Shown here piece after piece: positions 1 to 6,249 of a stretch of 9,054 nucleotides of DNA. Under the pieces are notes generated by a model, which did no database searches, was not told where the DNA came from, and saw only the letters and a program-made list of their open reading frames with translations. The position numbers and the translations under genes are program-made. Position 1 is the stretch's first letter, and each line of letters opens with the position of its first letter. The DNA is from Pseudomonadota bacterium (GTDB lineage: Bacteria; Pseudomonadota; Alphaproteobacteria; Caulobacterales; Caulobacteraceae): the NCBI GenBank assembly GCA_023434265.1, contig JAEYTA010000174.1, forward strand, positions 1 through 9,054. Direction: 5' to 3'.

Positions 1-43
1 TGCATGCGGTTCACTCGGGAAGGCCGACGGACGAGGGGCTCGC

Positions 44-1174
44 TTAGCCGTCCTCGGTATAGAACAGCAAGGTGAAGGCGGCGAGCGCCGTCAGCAGGGG
101 CGGCAGCCAGGCCGCCAGCCAGGGCGGGATGACCTCGGCCGAGCCGAACGCCGAGGCCGCCTGGTTGACGAAGAAGAAGCCGAAGCCGAGCACCACCGCG
201 GCGATGCTCATCCGCGCCAGATCGCCCAGCCGCATGAGCCGGAGCGAGAAGGCGGCGGCGAGGATCGACATCGCCGCGAACATCAGCGGCGTGGCCAGCA
301 ATTGCTGCAGGCGGAGCCGGTAGGCGGTGGTCGAAAAGCCGGCGTCCTCGACCCGCCCGATCTGGGCCGGCAGGGCCCAGAAGGACGTCGCCTGCGGCCG
401 GGCGAAGCGCTCGAACGCCTCGTCGTCGGCGAGGCTGGAGGGCAGGTCGAGGGTGGCGTAGCGAACCGCGCGCTGGCCGATCTGGGCCCCCACCGCGTCC
501 ACCAGCCGCCAGCGGCCGGCGCTGAGCGAGGCGGAGACGGCGTCGATACGCTCCGAGAAGACGCGGGAGCCGGCGGCGTCGTTGCTGTAGATGAAGAAGC
601 TGACGTCGAGCAGACGGGCGCTGGCCCGGTCCTGCCGCTCGGCGCGTATGATCATCTGGCGGGTGTCGTCGCCCTCGCGAATCCACACGGCCTCCGGCGC
701 GTCCGATCCGGCGGCCGCGCCGGAAAGGCGGGTCCGTTCACGCTGGAACAGGCCGTCCGCGGCCGATGCCGCGGGGCCCAGGGCGGCGACCGTGAGAACC
801 CCGAACAGGAAGGCGGCGCCGGCGGCGGGGAGCACGAAGCGCCAGGCCGACAGGCCGGCGGCGCGCATGGCGATGAGTTCGCTGCGCCGGTTCAGGCCCA
901 CGAACGCGGCCAGGGTCCCGAACAGGAAGACGAACGGCAGCAGCTGGATGATCACCTGCGGCGACTTGAGCAGCATCAGGCCCAGGATTCGCGCCGCCGG
1001 CAGGTCGACGTCGGAGCCCACGCCGCGCGAGATCTCGACGAAGTCGATCAGCATGATCAGGGCGGCGATGACGCCCAGCGCGATGAGGAGCGAACGGGCC
1101 TGCTGGACCAGCACATAGCGCTCGATGCGACCGAGCCGGGCCCATGGGACGGGGAGGGACGTGCGGCGGCTCAT
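44..1174 (-). CDS. lptG: LptG, LPS export ABC transporter permease
   Basis: Inner-membrane subunit of the LptB2FGC transporter, which extracts lipopolysaccharide from the inner membrane and passes it to the periplasmic bridge. The 376 residues (E. coli LptG is about 360) show the YjgP/YjgQ layout. Three membrane segments lie near residues 26-48, 64-95 and 113-133, followed by a periplasmic beta-jellyroll region of about 140-290. Three more segments lie near 293-312, 321-342 and 351-372. The cytoplasmic stretch RRSELIAMRAAGLS (about 96-109) matches the coupling helix that contacts the LptB ATPase. The start ATG is preceded by GCGAGG at 5-nt spacing and overlaps the lptF stop by 4 bases (ATGA), so the pair is translationally coupled. 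It is assigned to LptG rather than LptF by position (second gene) and sequence style. Only 43 bases follow the stop; in relatives lptD often comes next. Confidence 0.95.
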   Translation of the reverse strand: MSRRTSLPVPWARLGRIERYVLVQQARSLLIALGVIAALIMLIDFVEISRGVGSDVDLPAARILGLMLLKSPQVIIQLLPFVFLFGTLAAFVGLNRRSELIAMRAAGLSAWRFVLPAAGAAFLFGVLTVAALGPAASAADGLFQRERTRLSGAAAGSDAPEAVWIREGDDTRQMIIRAERQDRASARLLDVSFFIYSNDAAGSRVFSERIDAVSASLSAGRWRLVDAVGAQIGQRAVRYATLDLPSSLADDEAFERFARPQATSFWALPAQIGRVEDAGFSTTAYRLRLQQLLATPLMFAAMSILAAAFSLRLMRLGDLARMSIAAVVLGFGFFFVNQAASAFGSAEVIPPWLAAWLPPLLTALAAFTLLFYTEDG

Positions 1175-2304
1175 GCGAACCTCGCCTTCAGACGCTCGTA
1201 GGGCGCCCAGGCGCGTCGCTTGCGCGGCTTCAGCGCCCGGAACAGCAGGCGCAGCGCGATGGCCGTGGCGGCCAGCGGCAACAGGTACTGGAAGATGTTG
1301 AGCCAGCCGTTCCAGGCGCTGGCCGCGACGACGCCGTAGCCGACGATGCGAACGACGAGGAAGGCGGCGGCGGCCTTGGCGATGCGGAAGCCGTAGCCGG
1401 TGCGGCTGAAGGCCCCCCCGAGGATGGCGGAGAGGGCCATGGCCATGGCCATCAGGGCGTAGAGCGGGGCCGACAGGCGGGAATGCCCCTCGGCCGCCAG
1501 TTCCCCCGCGGAGCCGACCTTGTCGAGATCGCGCGGCGACGGGTTGAACAGTTGCGGCAGGTAGAGGTCCGAAGGCTTGTAGCGAATATCCTCGGTCACC
1601 TCGGCGTACGGGCCGAGCGGCACGTCCTGACGGCCGAAGGACAGGTATTCGAGCACGCCGCGGCTGGAGTAGCGCTGCCAGGAGCCGTCGATAAGGGTCA
1701 GGATCGGTTCGCCGTCGATGCGCGAGAATCGGGCCTCGGCGGCGTCCCAGGTCGTCACCCTGTCGCCGTCGGTCTGGTAGATGAAGATGTTCTTCAACAG
1801 GCCGTTCTGCTCAATCTGCTGAACGTAGACCGTGAGCCCCTCCGGGCCCTGCACGAACCGTCCTTCCTCGACGAGCAGGGCGGCCAGGTCGGTGCGCACC
1901 GCGAAGGCTTCGGCCCGGGCCTGACGCTGGGCCCAGGGCTGCACCACGGTGGTGATGGCCAGGGTCAGCACGGCGGCGATGGCCGCCAGCCGAACCGCAG
2001 GACGGATCGCCGACCAGCGGGTCACGCCCGAGGCGAAGACCGCCGTCAGCTCCTGCTCGCGCTGCAGCCGGGTCAGGGCGATCAGTGCGCCGACGAAGAG
2101 GCCGATCGGCACGATCACCGCCAGCAGCTGTGGCACCGCCAGCAGGGTCAGCTTGACCATGACCCAGACGCTCTGGCCACGTTCGACGATCACCTCGAGC
2201 TGGTCGAGGCTCTGGCTGAGAACGCCGATTCCGGCCAGCGCCGCGCACGCGCCCACGACGGGACGGGCGATCTGCCGGAAAAGATAGCCTTGAATCAGCG
2301 TCAT
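1171..2304 (-). CDS. lptF: LptF, LPS export ABC transporter permease
   Basis: Partner permease of LptG in the LPS extraction transporter. The frame is open further upstream to an ATG at 2421, but I chose the internal ATG at 2304. That product begins MTLIQGYLFRQIARP, which is typical of the family, and gives 377 residues (E. coli LptF is about 366); the extra 39 residues upstream look like non-coding translation. Membrane segments lie near residues 14-32, 50-78, 104-122, 280-298, 308-330 and 335-355, with a periplasmic domain of about 125-275 in between. QREQELTAVFASGVT (81-95) matches the LptB-contacting coupling helix. No convincing Shine-Dalgarno sequence precedes the chosen start. The C-terminus is basic (KPRKRR, about 359-364) and cytoplasmic. 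It is the first gene of the lptF-lptG pair and diverges from pepA. Confidence 0.93.
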   Translation of the reverse strand: MTLIQGYLFRQIARPVVGACAALAGIGVLSQSLDQLEVIVERGQSVWVMVKLTLLAVPQLLAVIVPIGLFVGALIALTRLQREQELTAVFASGVTRWSAIRPAVRLAAIAAVLTLAITTVVQPWAQRQARAEAFAVRTDLAALLVEEGRFVQGPEGLTVYVQQIEQNGLLKNIFIYQTDGDRVTTWDAAEARFSRIDGEPILTLIDGSWQRYSSRGVLEYLSFGRQDVPLGPYAEVTEDIRYKPSDLYLPQLFNPSPRDLDKVGSAGELAAEGHSRLSAPLYALMAMAMALSAILGGAFSRTGYGFRIAKAAAAFLVVRIVGYGVVAASAWNGWLNIFQYLLPLAATAIALRLLFRALKPRKRRAWAPYERLKARFA

Positions 2305-2325
2305 GCGCGGAAGGAAATCGCCCGG

Positions 2326-2358
2326 TTGCAGGTGGCGGTGCGGGAGCGCATCTAATAC
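2326..2358. promoter_or_regulatory. Possible divergent promoter region, lptF / pepA
   Basis: The 134-base gap between the lptF and pepA starts must hold both promoters. An AT-containing island at 2351-2358 stands out in this GC-rich sequence. On the plus strand TCTAAT (2351-2356) resembles a -10 box, with TTGCAG (2326-2331) at a long 19-base spacing. On the minus strand the same island reads TATTAG (2357-2352), with TTTCAC 17 bases upstream. The matches are weak, so this is a suggestion only. The rest of the gap shows no clear operator. Confidence 0.28.
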
Positions 2359-2438
2359 ACAGGCCTCCGCGCCGGTGAAACCGCGCGCCCATTCCCAATC
2401 GCACAAGACCGGGGCGTACATCCCGGCGGGAGCAGTAG

Positions 2439-3914
2439 ATGAAGATCGAGTTCGTTGCGTCCGCGGGCGCCGCCGAGGTTCTGGCCGTGCTGGTTCACGA
2501 GGGCCGCGTCCTGGCCGGTGCGGGCGGGCAGCTCGACGTGGCGGCTTCGGGCGCTCTCGGCCGGGCGATGGCGGCCAGCCGCTTCACCGGCGGGTCCAAC
2601 AGCACCCTGATCGTCGCCGCTCCGGCGGGCGTCGAGGCCCAGACTATCGTGCTGACGGGCGCCGGCCCGGCGGACAGGTTCGACGATCTGGCCCTAGAGG
2701 CCGCCGCCGGCGCCGCCTACCACGCGGTCAAGCTGTCGGGCGCGAAGACGCTGACCATCGACGCGGGGCATCTCTCGAACGAGCAGGCCGCCCGGGCCGC
2801 CTTCGCGGCGCGCCTCGCCGCCTATCGCTTCCTCAAGTACCGCACCACGCTGAAGCCGGAGAAGACCCCGTCGGTCGAGACCATCCAGGTGGTCGCCGCC
2901 GACGTCGTCGCCGCCCGCAAGGCCTACGAGACCTTCTCCGCCGTCGCCGACGCCGTGGAGTTCGCCCGCGACCTGGTCAGCGAGCCGGCCAATGTCCTGT
3001 ATCCGGCCGAATACGCCCGCCGGGTGAAGGAGCTGGAGAAGCTGGGCCTCGAGGTCGAGATCCTCGGCGAGGCCGAGCTGGAGAAGCTGGGCTTCCGCAC
3101 CCTTCTGGCCGTTGGCCAGGGCAGCGATCGCGAGAGTCAGGTCGCGATCATGAAGTGGAACGGCGGCAAGGCCGGCGAAGCGCCGATCGCCTTCGTCGGC
3201 AAGGGCGTCTGCTTCGACACCGGCGGCATCTCCATCAAGCCGGCCGACGGCATGGAGGAGATGAAGTGGGACATGGGCGGCTCCGCCGCCGTGGCCGGCC
3301 TGATGCACGCGCTGGCGGGTCGCAAGGCGAAGGTCAACGCCGTCGGGGTTTTGGGGCTCGTCGAGAACATGCCCGACGGCAAGGCGCAGCGGCCCGGCGA
3401 CGTGGTGATGTCGCTGTCCGGCCAGTCGGTCGAGGTGCTCAACACCGACGCCGAGGGCCGCCTCGTGCTGGCCGACTGCCTCTGGTACACCCAGGAGCGC
3501 TTCAAGCCGAAGTTCATGATCGACCTCGCCACCCTGACCGGGGCGATGATCATCTCGCTCGGCCTCGAATACGCCGGTGTGTTCTCGAACTCGGACGAGG
3601 TCGCCGGGGCCATCCTCGAGGCCGCGCCGAAGGTGGGCGAGAACGTCTGGCGCATGCCGATTCCGGCCGCCTACGAGCGCCACATCGACAGCCCGATCGC
3701 CGACGTGAAGAACACCGGCAACGGGCGGGCCGGCGGGTCGATCACCGCCGCCCTGTTCCTGCAGCGCTTCACCAACGGCGTGCCGTGGGCTCACATCGAC
3801 ATCGCGCCGACGGCCTGGGTCAAGGACAGCAGGAACCCGACCGTTCCGGACGGCGCTGTGGGCTGGGGCGTGCGCACGCTCGACCGGATGGTGGCCGACC
3901 GCTACGAGGGCTGA
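2439..3914 (+). CDS. pepA: Leucyl aminopeptidase PepA (M17 family)
   Basis: Cytosolic M17 aminopeptidase that removes N-terminal residues (leucine preferred) from peptides, using two metal ions. The product has 491 residues (E. coli PepA has 503). An N-terminal macro-like domain spans about 1-150 and the catalytic domain about 165-491. The active-site set is complete: K255, D260, K267, D278, D337, E339 and R341. These sit at a constant offset of 15 from the E. coli residues K270, D275, K282, D293, D352, E354 and R356. The family signature NTDAEGRL is at 335-342. The start ATG follows CGGGAG with 6-nt spacing. The gene diverges from lptF and is followed by a shared stem-loop and then a convergent lipoprotein gene. 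E. coli PepA also binds DNA in Xer recombination and carAB control; nothing here shows whether this one does. Confidence 0.97.
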   Translation: MKIEFVASAGAAEVLAVLVHEGRVLAGAGGQLDVAASGALGRAMAASRFTGGSNSTLIVAAPAGVEAQTIVLTGAGPADRFDDLALEAAAGAAYHAVKLSGAKTLTIDAGHLSNEQAARAAFAARLAAYRFLKYRTTLKPEKTPSVETIQVVAADVVAARKAYETFSAVADAVEFARDLVSEPANVLYPAEYARRVKELEKLGLEVEILGEAELEKLGFRTLLAVGQGSDRESQVAIMKWNGGKAGEAPIAFVGKGVCFDTGGISIKPADGMEEMKWDMGGSAAVAGLMHALAGRKAKVNAVGVLGLVENMPDGKAQRPGDVVMSLSGQSVEVLNTDAEGRLVLADCLWYTQERFKPKFMIDLATLTGAMIISLGLEYAGVFSNSDEVAGAILEAAPKVGENVWRMPIPAAYERHIDSPIADVKNTGNGRAGGSITAALFLQRFTNGVPWAHIDIAPTAWVKDSRNPTVPDGAVGWGVRTLDRMVADRYEG

Positions 3915-3920
3915 TCCAGC

Positions 3921-3950
3921 GGGACGTCCGGCGGAATCGGCGGGCGTCCC
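3921..3950. terminator. Stem-loop between convergent pepA and lipoprotein gene
   Basis: GGGACGTCCG (3921-3930) pairs with CGGGCGTCCC (3941-3950) over 10 positions with one G-U wobble, leaving a 10-base loop. It begins 7 bases after the pepA stop and ends 7 bases before the end of the convergent gene, so it could terminate both transcripts. Neither strand has a good T-tract after the stem, so it may act as an mRNA 3'-end stabiliser or a weak terminator. Confidence 0.55.
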
Positions 3951-3957
3951 TCCGGCC

Positions 3958-4455
3958 TTACTGGCTCTCCACCTCGGAGATGTGCAGGCGAGCGGCGTGG
4001 GTTTGGGCTCCGCTGTAGGTGCCGACCCAGATGTCGTACTGGCCGGAGCGCGGCGAGTTGAAGCGCAGGGCGGGATTGAGCCCGTTCACGCCGCCGTCGT
4101 CGTCGCAGTACCATTCGCCGCCAGGCCCGTTGACCACTAGGGTGGTGTCGGTCGAGGAGGAAACGGACAGGATCAACGGGTAGGTGTTCCCGGCCCGGTA
4201 GTTCAGGCGGACATCGGGCGCGCGGGCGATGTAGCCGTTGCACGAGGACGAGACGTTCGACGCGGGGATTCCGCCGCCCGACTGCAGAGCGATCACCCGC
4301 GGGTCGGGCGTGAACCCCGCCGACAGGGTGACCGTGCCATAGGCCGGCGCGGCGCTGTAGTCAGGGACGGCGCCATAGGTTTCCGATATCGTCGAGCAGG
4401 CGGTCAGGGCGACCGCGAGGCCGGCCATTCCGGCGAAGATCTTCAGACTGTGCAT
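3958..4455 (-). CDS. Small lipoprotein with PPC-like beta domain
   Basis: Predicted envelope lipoprotein of 165 residues. The signal peptide MHSLKIFAGMAGLAVALTAC carries a lipobox ending at Cys20; the next residue is Ser, which by the usual rule favours the outer membrane. I chose the ATG at 4455 because it places this signal peptide at the N-terminus; the open frame continues upstream to 4755 only as the antisense of holC. The C-terminal half (about 85-162) resembles the bacterial pre-peptidase C-terminal fold: a DTTLVVNGPGG strand, an acidic YCDDDGG turn that could bind calcium, then SGQYDIWVGTY. Cys72 and Cys117 could form a disulfide. Such proteins are sometimes named peptidase S1 by similarity, but no catalytic triad or protease domain is present. 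The function is unknown. It diverges from holC and converges on pepA. Confidence 0.82.
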   Translation of the reverse strand: MHSLKIFAGMAGLAVALTACSTISETYGAVPDYSAAPAYGTVTLSAGFTPDPRVIALQSGGGIPASNVSSSCNGYIARAPDVRLNYRAGNTYPLILSVSSSTDTTLVVNGPGGEWYCDDDGGVNGLNPALRFNSPRSGQYDIWVGTYSGAQTHAARLHISEVESQ

Positions 4456-4496
4456 GCTGCCCCCGGCTTGGTGATGGCGGGCAGACTGGCATAGTC

Positions 4497-4524
4497 TTGC
4501 ACGCGGAACGAGTGCCGATATCTG
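4497..4524 (+). promoter_or_regulatory. Possible sigma-70-type promoter for holC
   Basis: TTGCAC (4497-4502) and TATCTG (4519-4524), separated by 16 bases, lie in the 87-base gap between the divergent lipoprotein gene and holC. The -10 match is only partial. The position, 18 bases before the holC start, is plausible. Confidence 0.25.
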
Positions 4525-4542
4525 ACGGCGGATCGGGGAGCC

Positions 4543-5004
4543 ATGGCCAAGGCGGCTTGCGAAGTCTGGTTCTATCACCTCGAGCGTTCGGCGCTGGGCG
4601 ACGTGCTGCCCGGGCTGCTGGAGAAGACGCGGGACCGGGGCTGGCGCGCGCTCGTCCGGGCCCGTTCCGCCGGTTTGCTGGACGAAATCGACGAGCGCCT
4701 CTGGACCTGGCGGGACGACTCCTTCCTCGCTCACGGCCACGCCTCGGGGGCGCACGCCGAACGCCAGCCGATCCTGCTCACCGACACCGGCGAGAACCTG
4801 AACGGCGCTCAGGCGCTGTTCATCGTGGACGACGCAGAGCTTGGCGATACGGAGAGCTACGAACGATGCTTCATCATCTTCGACGGTCGGGACGAGACCT
4901 CCCTGGCGAACGCCCGGCAGCGGTGGAAGGTGCTGAAGCAGGCCGGCGAGAACCTCGCCTACTGGCGGCAGTCGCCGGAAGGGCGTTGGGAAAAGGCGGC
5001 CTGA
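4543..5004 (+). CDS. holC: DNA polymerase III subunit chi (HolC)
   Basis: Chi subunit of the DNA polymerase III holoenzyme. In E. coli it links the clamp loader, through psi, to single-strand DNA-binding protein. The product has 153 residues (E. coli has 147). It shows the usual family landmarks: EVWFYHLE near the N-terminus (7-14), LWTWRDDSFLAHG (53-65), PILLT (76-80), RCFIIFDGRDE (108-118), and a C-terminal helix with ARQRWKVLKQAG (124-135) and LAYWRQ. GGGGAG lies upstream but only 2 bases from the ATG, closer than usual. Alphaproteobacteria commonly lack a recognisable psi subunit. Its 3' end overlaps the first lipoprotein gene of the I78 array, so holC seems to lead that operon. Confidence 0.95.
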   Translation: MAKAACEVWFYHLERSALGDVLPGLLEKTRDRGWRALVRARSAGLLDEIDERLWTWRDDSFLAHGHASGAHAERQPILLTDTGENLNGAQALFIVDDAELGDTESYERCFIIFDGRDETSLANARQRWKVLKQAGENLAYWRQSPEGRWEKAA

Positions 5005-5327
5005 TCGGGGTCGGTTTCGTGGCCCTGGCGGGATGCGCCAGTCCCGCGTCCGACGCTCCGGCGCCGCGCGCGGTCGAGCGGGCCCAGGTGACCGCCCCGC
5101 CGGTCGGCAGCCGCGTGCCGCAGGATTCCACGGCCGACCTGTGTCGCGCCGGCGAACTGCAATGGCTCGTCGGGAAACCGAAGACCGAGATTCCCGTTCC
5201 GGTGAATGTGGTGAACCGTCGGGTCACCTGCACGACCTGTCCGATCACCGAGGACTTCTCTCCCTATCGGCTGAACATCTTCTTCGACCAGCAGACCGAT
5301 ATCGTCGAACAGGTCCGCTGCGGCTGA
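4986..5327 (+). CDS. I78-type inhibitor-like lipoprotein, copy 1 (CTTCP variant)
   Basis: Small predicted lipoprotein of 113 residues. The frame has no ATG. I chose TTG at 4986 because it gives a complete short lipoprotein signal, MGKGGLIGVGFVALAGC, with the lipobox Cys at 17 and a positive charge at residue 3; GGAAGG lies 3 bases upstream. This start lies inside holC (19-base overlap). CTG at 5001 and GTG at 5019 are alternatives but leave poor signal peptides. The mature part has a linker to about 50, then the I78 pattern: DLC (Cys53), QWLVGKP (59-65), an FSPYRLNIFFD strand (91-101) and a terminal RCG (Cys112). I78 proteins are small serine-protease inhibitors, with AFLEI of Aspergillus as the reference. 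CTTCP at 82-86 is not part of the usual I78 sequence. Inhibition is inferred from family only. Confidence 0.8.
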   Translation: MGKGGLIGVGFVALAGCASPASDAPAPRAVERAQVTAPPVGSRVPQDSTADLCRAGELQWLVGKPKTEIPVPVNVVNRRVTCTTCPITEDFSPYRLNIFFDQQTDIVEQVRCG

Positions 5328-5345
5328 CCGGCAAAGGAGCGGGTC

Positions 5346-5636
5346 ATGAGACGTCTGATGCTGAGTTTCGCCGCCGTCGGCCTGATCGCCGGCTGCGCCC
5401 CTGTAGAGCCGGGCCCCGGCTCCATGGCGCCGGACGACGCGCCGAACCAGTGCAAGGCCGATCGCTACCAGCATCTCGTCGGCCGGAACCGGTCCGAGAT
5501 CCCGCAGATGCCGGCCGGAGAGACCTGGCGCGTGACCTGCACCACCTGTCCGGTGACCATGGACTACAGCCCGCGCCGGCTGAATATCTTCTACGACCAG
5601 ACCACCGGCGTGATCCGCGAGGTCAAATGCGGATGA
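5346..5636 (+). CDS. I78-type inhibitor-like lipoprotein, copy 2 (CTTCP variant)
   Basis: Predicted lipoprotein of 96 residues with signal MRRLMLSFAAVGLIAGC (lipobox Cys17). AAGGAG lies 6 bases before the ATG, the clearest start in the array. The mature part has a short Pro/Asp-rich linker, Cys36, HLVGRNRSEIP (43-53), WRVTCTTCPVTMDYSPRRLN (61-80) and a terminal VKCG (Cys95). The family's outer Cys pair would be Cys36 and Cys95; Cys65 and Cys68 form the extra CxxC. It is closest in style to copy 1: both have TCTTCP, then a SPxRLNIF strand and a DQ-T turn. It begins 18 bases after the copy 1 stop and overlaps copy 3 by 10 bases. It is probably anchored in the outer membrane facing the periplasm, acting on an unknown protease if it is an inhibitor. 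Confidence 0.88.
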   Translation: MRRLMLSFAAVGLIAGCAPVEPGPGSMAPDDAPNQCKADRYQHLVGRNRSEIPQMPAGETWRVTCTTCPVTMDYSPRRLNIFYDQTTGVIREVKCG

Positions 5637-5905
5637 GGTCCCTTCTGCTGGCGGCGGGCGGCCTGGCGCTGGCCGGATGCGCGCCGGTCGTTGATCCGGT
5701 CGCCGGGCCGGGGCCGCAGCGCTGCGACCTGGAGGGCGCGCATGGCCTGATCGGCTCCCACGTGGGCGCGGTCAGCTTCCCCGCCGGCGCCAACGTCCGC
5801 GTCGTCTGCACCACCTGCCCGACGACGCGGGACTACCGCCCCGATCGCCTCAACGTCCGGTTCGACGAGGCGACAGGCATCATAAGGAGCGTGGATTGCG
5901 GCTGA
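5627..5905 (+). CDS. I78-type inhibitor-like lipoprotein, copy 3 (CTTCP variant)
   Basis: Predicted lipoprotein of 92 residues. From ATG 5627 the signal reads MRMRSLLLAAGGLALAGC (lipobox Cys18). A second in-frame ATG at 5633 would overlap the previous stop as ATGA and give 90 residues. I prefer 5627 because the same 10-base overlap geometry recurs at the next junction and GAGG lies 4 bases upstream. The mature part has Cys33, a short loop, RVVCTTCPTTRDYRPDRLNV (58-77) and a terminal VDCG (Cys91). DYRPDRLNVRFDEATGIIRSV is close to the standard I78 core, although the usual LVGK motif has drifted to LIGSHVG (41-47). The 3' end also carries the ribosome binding site and start codon of copy 4. Confidence 0.83.
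   Translation: MRMRSLLLAAGGLALAGCAPVVDPVAGPGPQRCDLEGAHGLIGSHVGAVSFPAGANVRVVCTTCPTTRDYRPDRLNVRFDEATGIIRSVDCG
5883..5889 (+). promoter_or_regulatory. Ribosome binding site that decides the TTG start of copy 4
   Basis: TAAGGAG ends 6 bases before TTG 5896, a near-ideal Shine-Dalgarno sequence and spacing. It lies wholly inside the coding sequence of copy 3, within the codons ATA AGG AGC. ATA and AGG are uncommon codons in such a GC-rich gene, which suggests that this site is kept for translation of the next gene. Confidence 0.7.
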
Positions 5906-6249
5906 TCATTCTTCCCCTCGCCGCCACCACGGCCCTGGCGGCGTGCGGCGAGTCCTCCGCCCCGGCCGCTCCCGAACCCGCGCCTGCGGCGTCCGCTCCG
6001 GCGGAACCGTCGCCCGCGACCCCGGGCGCCGAAACGCCCGCGCCGGACGCGCCCGCCGACGCCTGCGGCGCGGCCGGGCGTCAGGACTGGGTCGGGCGAC
6101 CCCGCGGCGACCTGCCCGCCGCCCCTCCCGGAGCCGACTGGCGCATCTACGAGACCGGACAGCCGGTGACGCAGGACCTGCGCCCCGACAGGCTGAACAT
6201 CGAGATCGATCCCGACAGCCAGACCGTGGTCCGGCTCAGCTGCGGCTGA
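5896..6249 (+). CDS. I78 family peptidase inhibitor-like lipoprotein, copy 4
   Basis: Predicted lipoprotein of 117 residues, starting at TTG 5896 with TAAGGAG 6 bases upstream. Signal MRLIILPLAATTALAAC (lipobox Cys17). A long Ala/Pro/Glu-rich linker (about 19-56) should hold the domain away from the membrane. The domain has Cys57, QDWVGRPRGDLP (62-73), WRIYETGQPVTQDLRPDRLN (82-101) and a terminal LSCG (Cys116). This is the conventional I78 form: where copies 1-3 have CxxC it has Glu86 and Gln89, in an ungapped alignment. It overlaps copy 3 by 10 bases and its stop codon lies in a palindrome shared with the convergent gene. A periplasmic serine-protease inhibitor role is inferred from the family; the target is unknown. 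Confidence 0.85.
   Translation: MRLIILPLAATTALAACGESSAPAAPEPAPAASAPAEPSPATPGAETPAPDAPADACGAAGRQDWVGRPRGDLPAAPPGADWRIYETGQPVTQDLRPDRLNIEIDPDSQTVVRLSCG

Noticed and set aside
3..5. ATG on the minus strand at the left edge, possible start of lptD
   Set aside because: lptD follows lptG in many relatives, but only one complete codon is visible and no clear ribosome binding site precedes it, so it cannot be supported.
302..1201. Long plus-strand open frame (299 codons) opposite lptG
   Set aside because: Low-complexity Gly/Arg/Gln product lying antisense to the well-supported lptG; no start signal or family resemblance.
1144..2355. Long plus-strand open frame (403 codons) opposite lptF
   Set aside because: It is an antisense shadow of lptF in GC-rich DNA: the product is Gly/Arg/Gln-rich with no domain, while lptF has membrane segments and family motifs.
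2303..4018. 571-codon plus-strand frame overlapping pepA
   Set aside because: Arg/Gly-rich shadow of pepA in another frame; pepA carries the full M17 active site and a ribosome binding site.
4497..4985. Upstream extension of I78 copy 1 through holC
   Set aside because: The frame is open but reads an Arg/Ala-rich shadow of holC. The lipoprotein signal beginning at TTG 4986 marks the real start.
5033..5626. Upstream extension of I78 copy 3 through copies 1 and 2
   Set aside because: Out-of-frame reading of copies 1 and 2 with an Arg-rich product. The lipobox of copy 3 needs a start at 5627 or 5633.
5229..5821. Reading copies 1-3 as thioredoxin-like enzymes because of CxxC
   Set aside because: The proteins are about 90-113 residues including signal and linker, lack a thioredoxin fold pattern and cis-proline loop, and match the I78 core instead.
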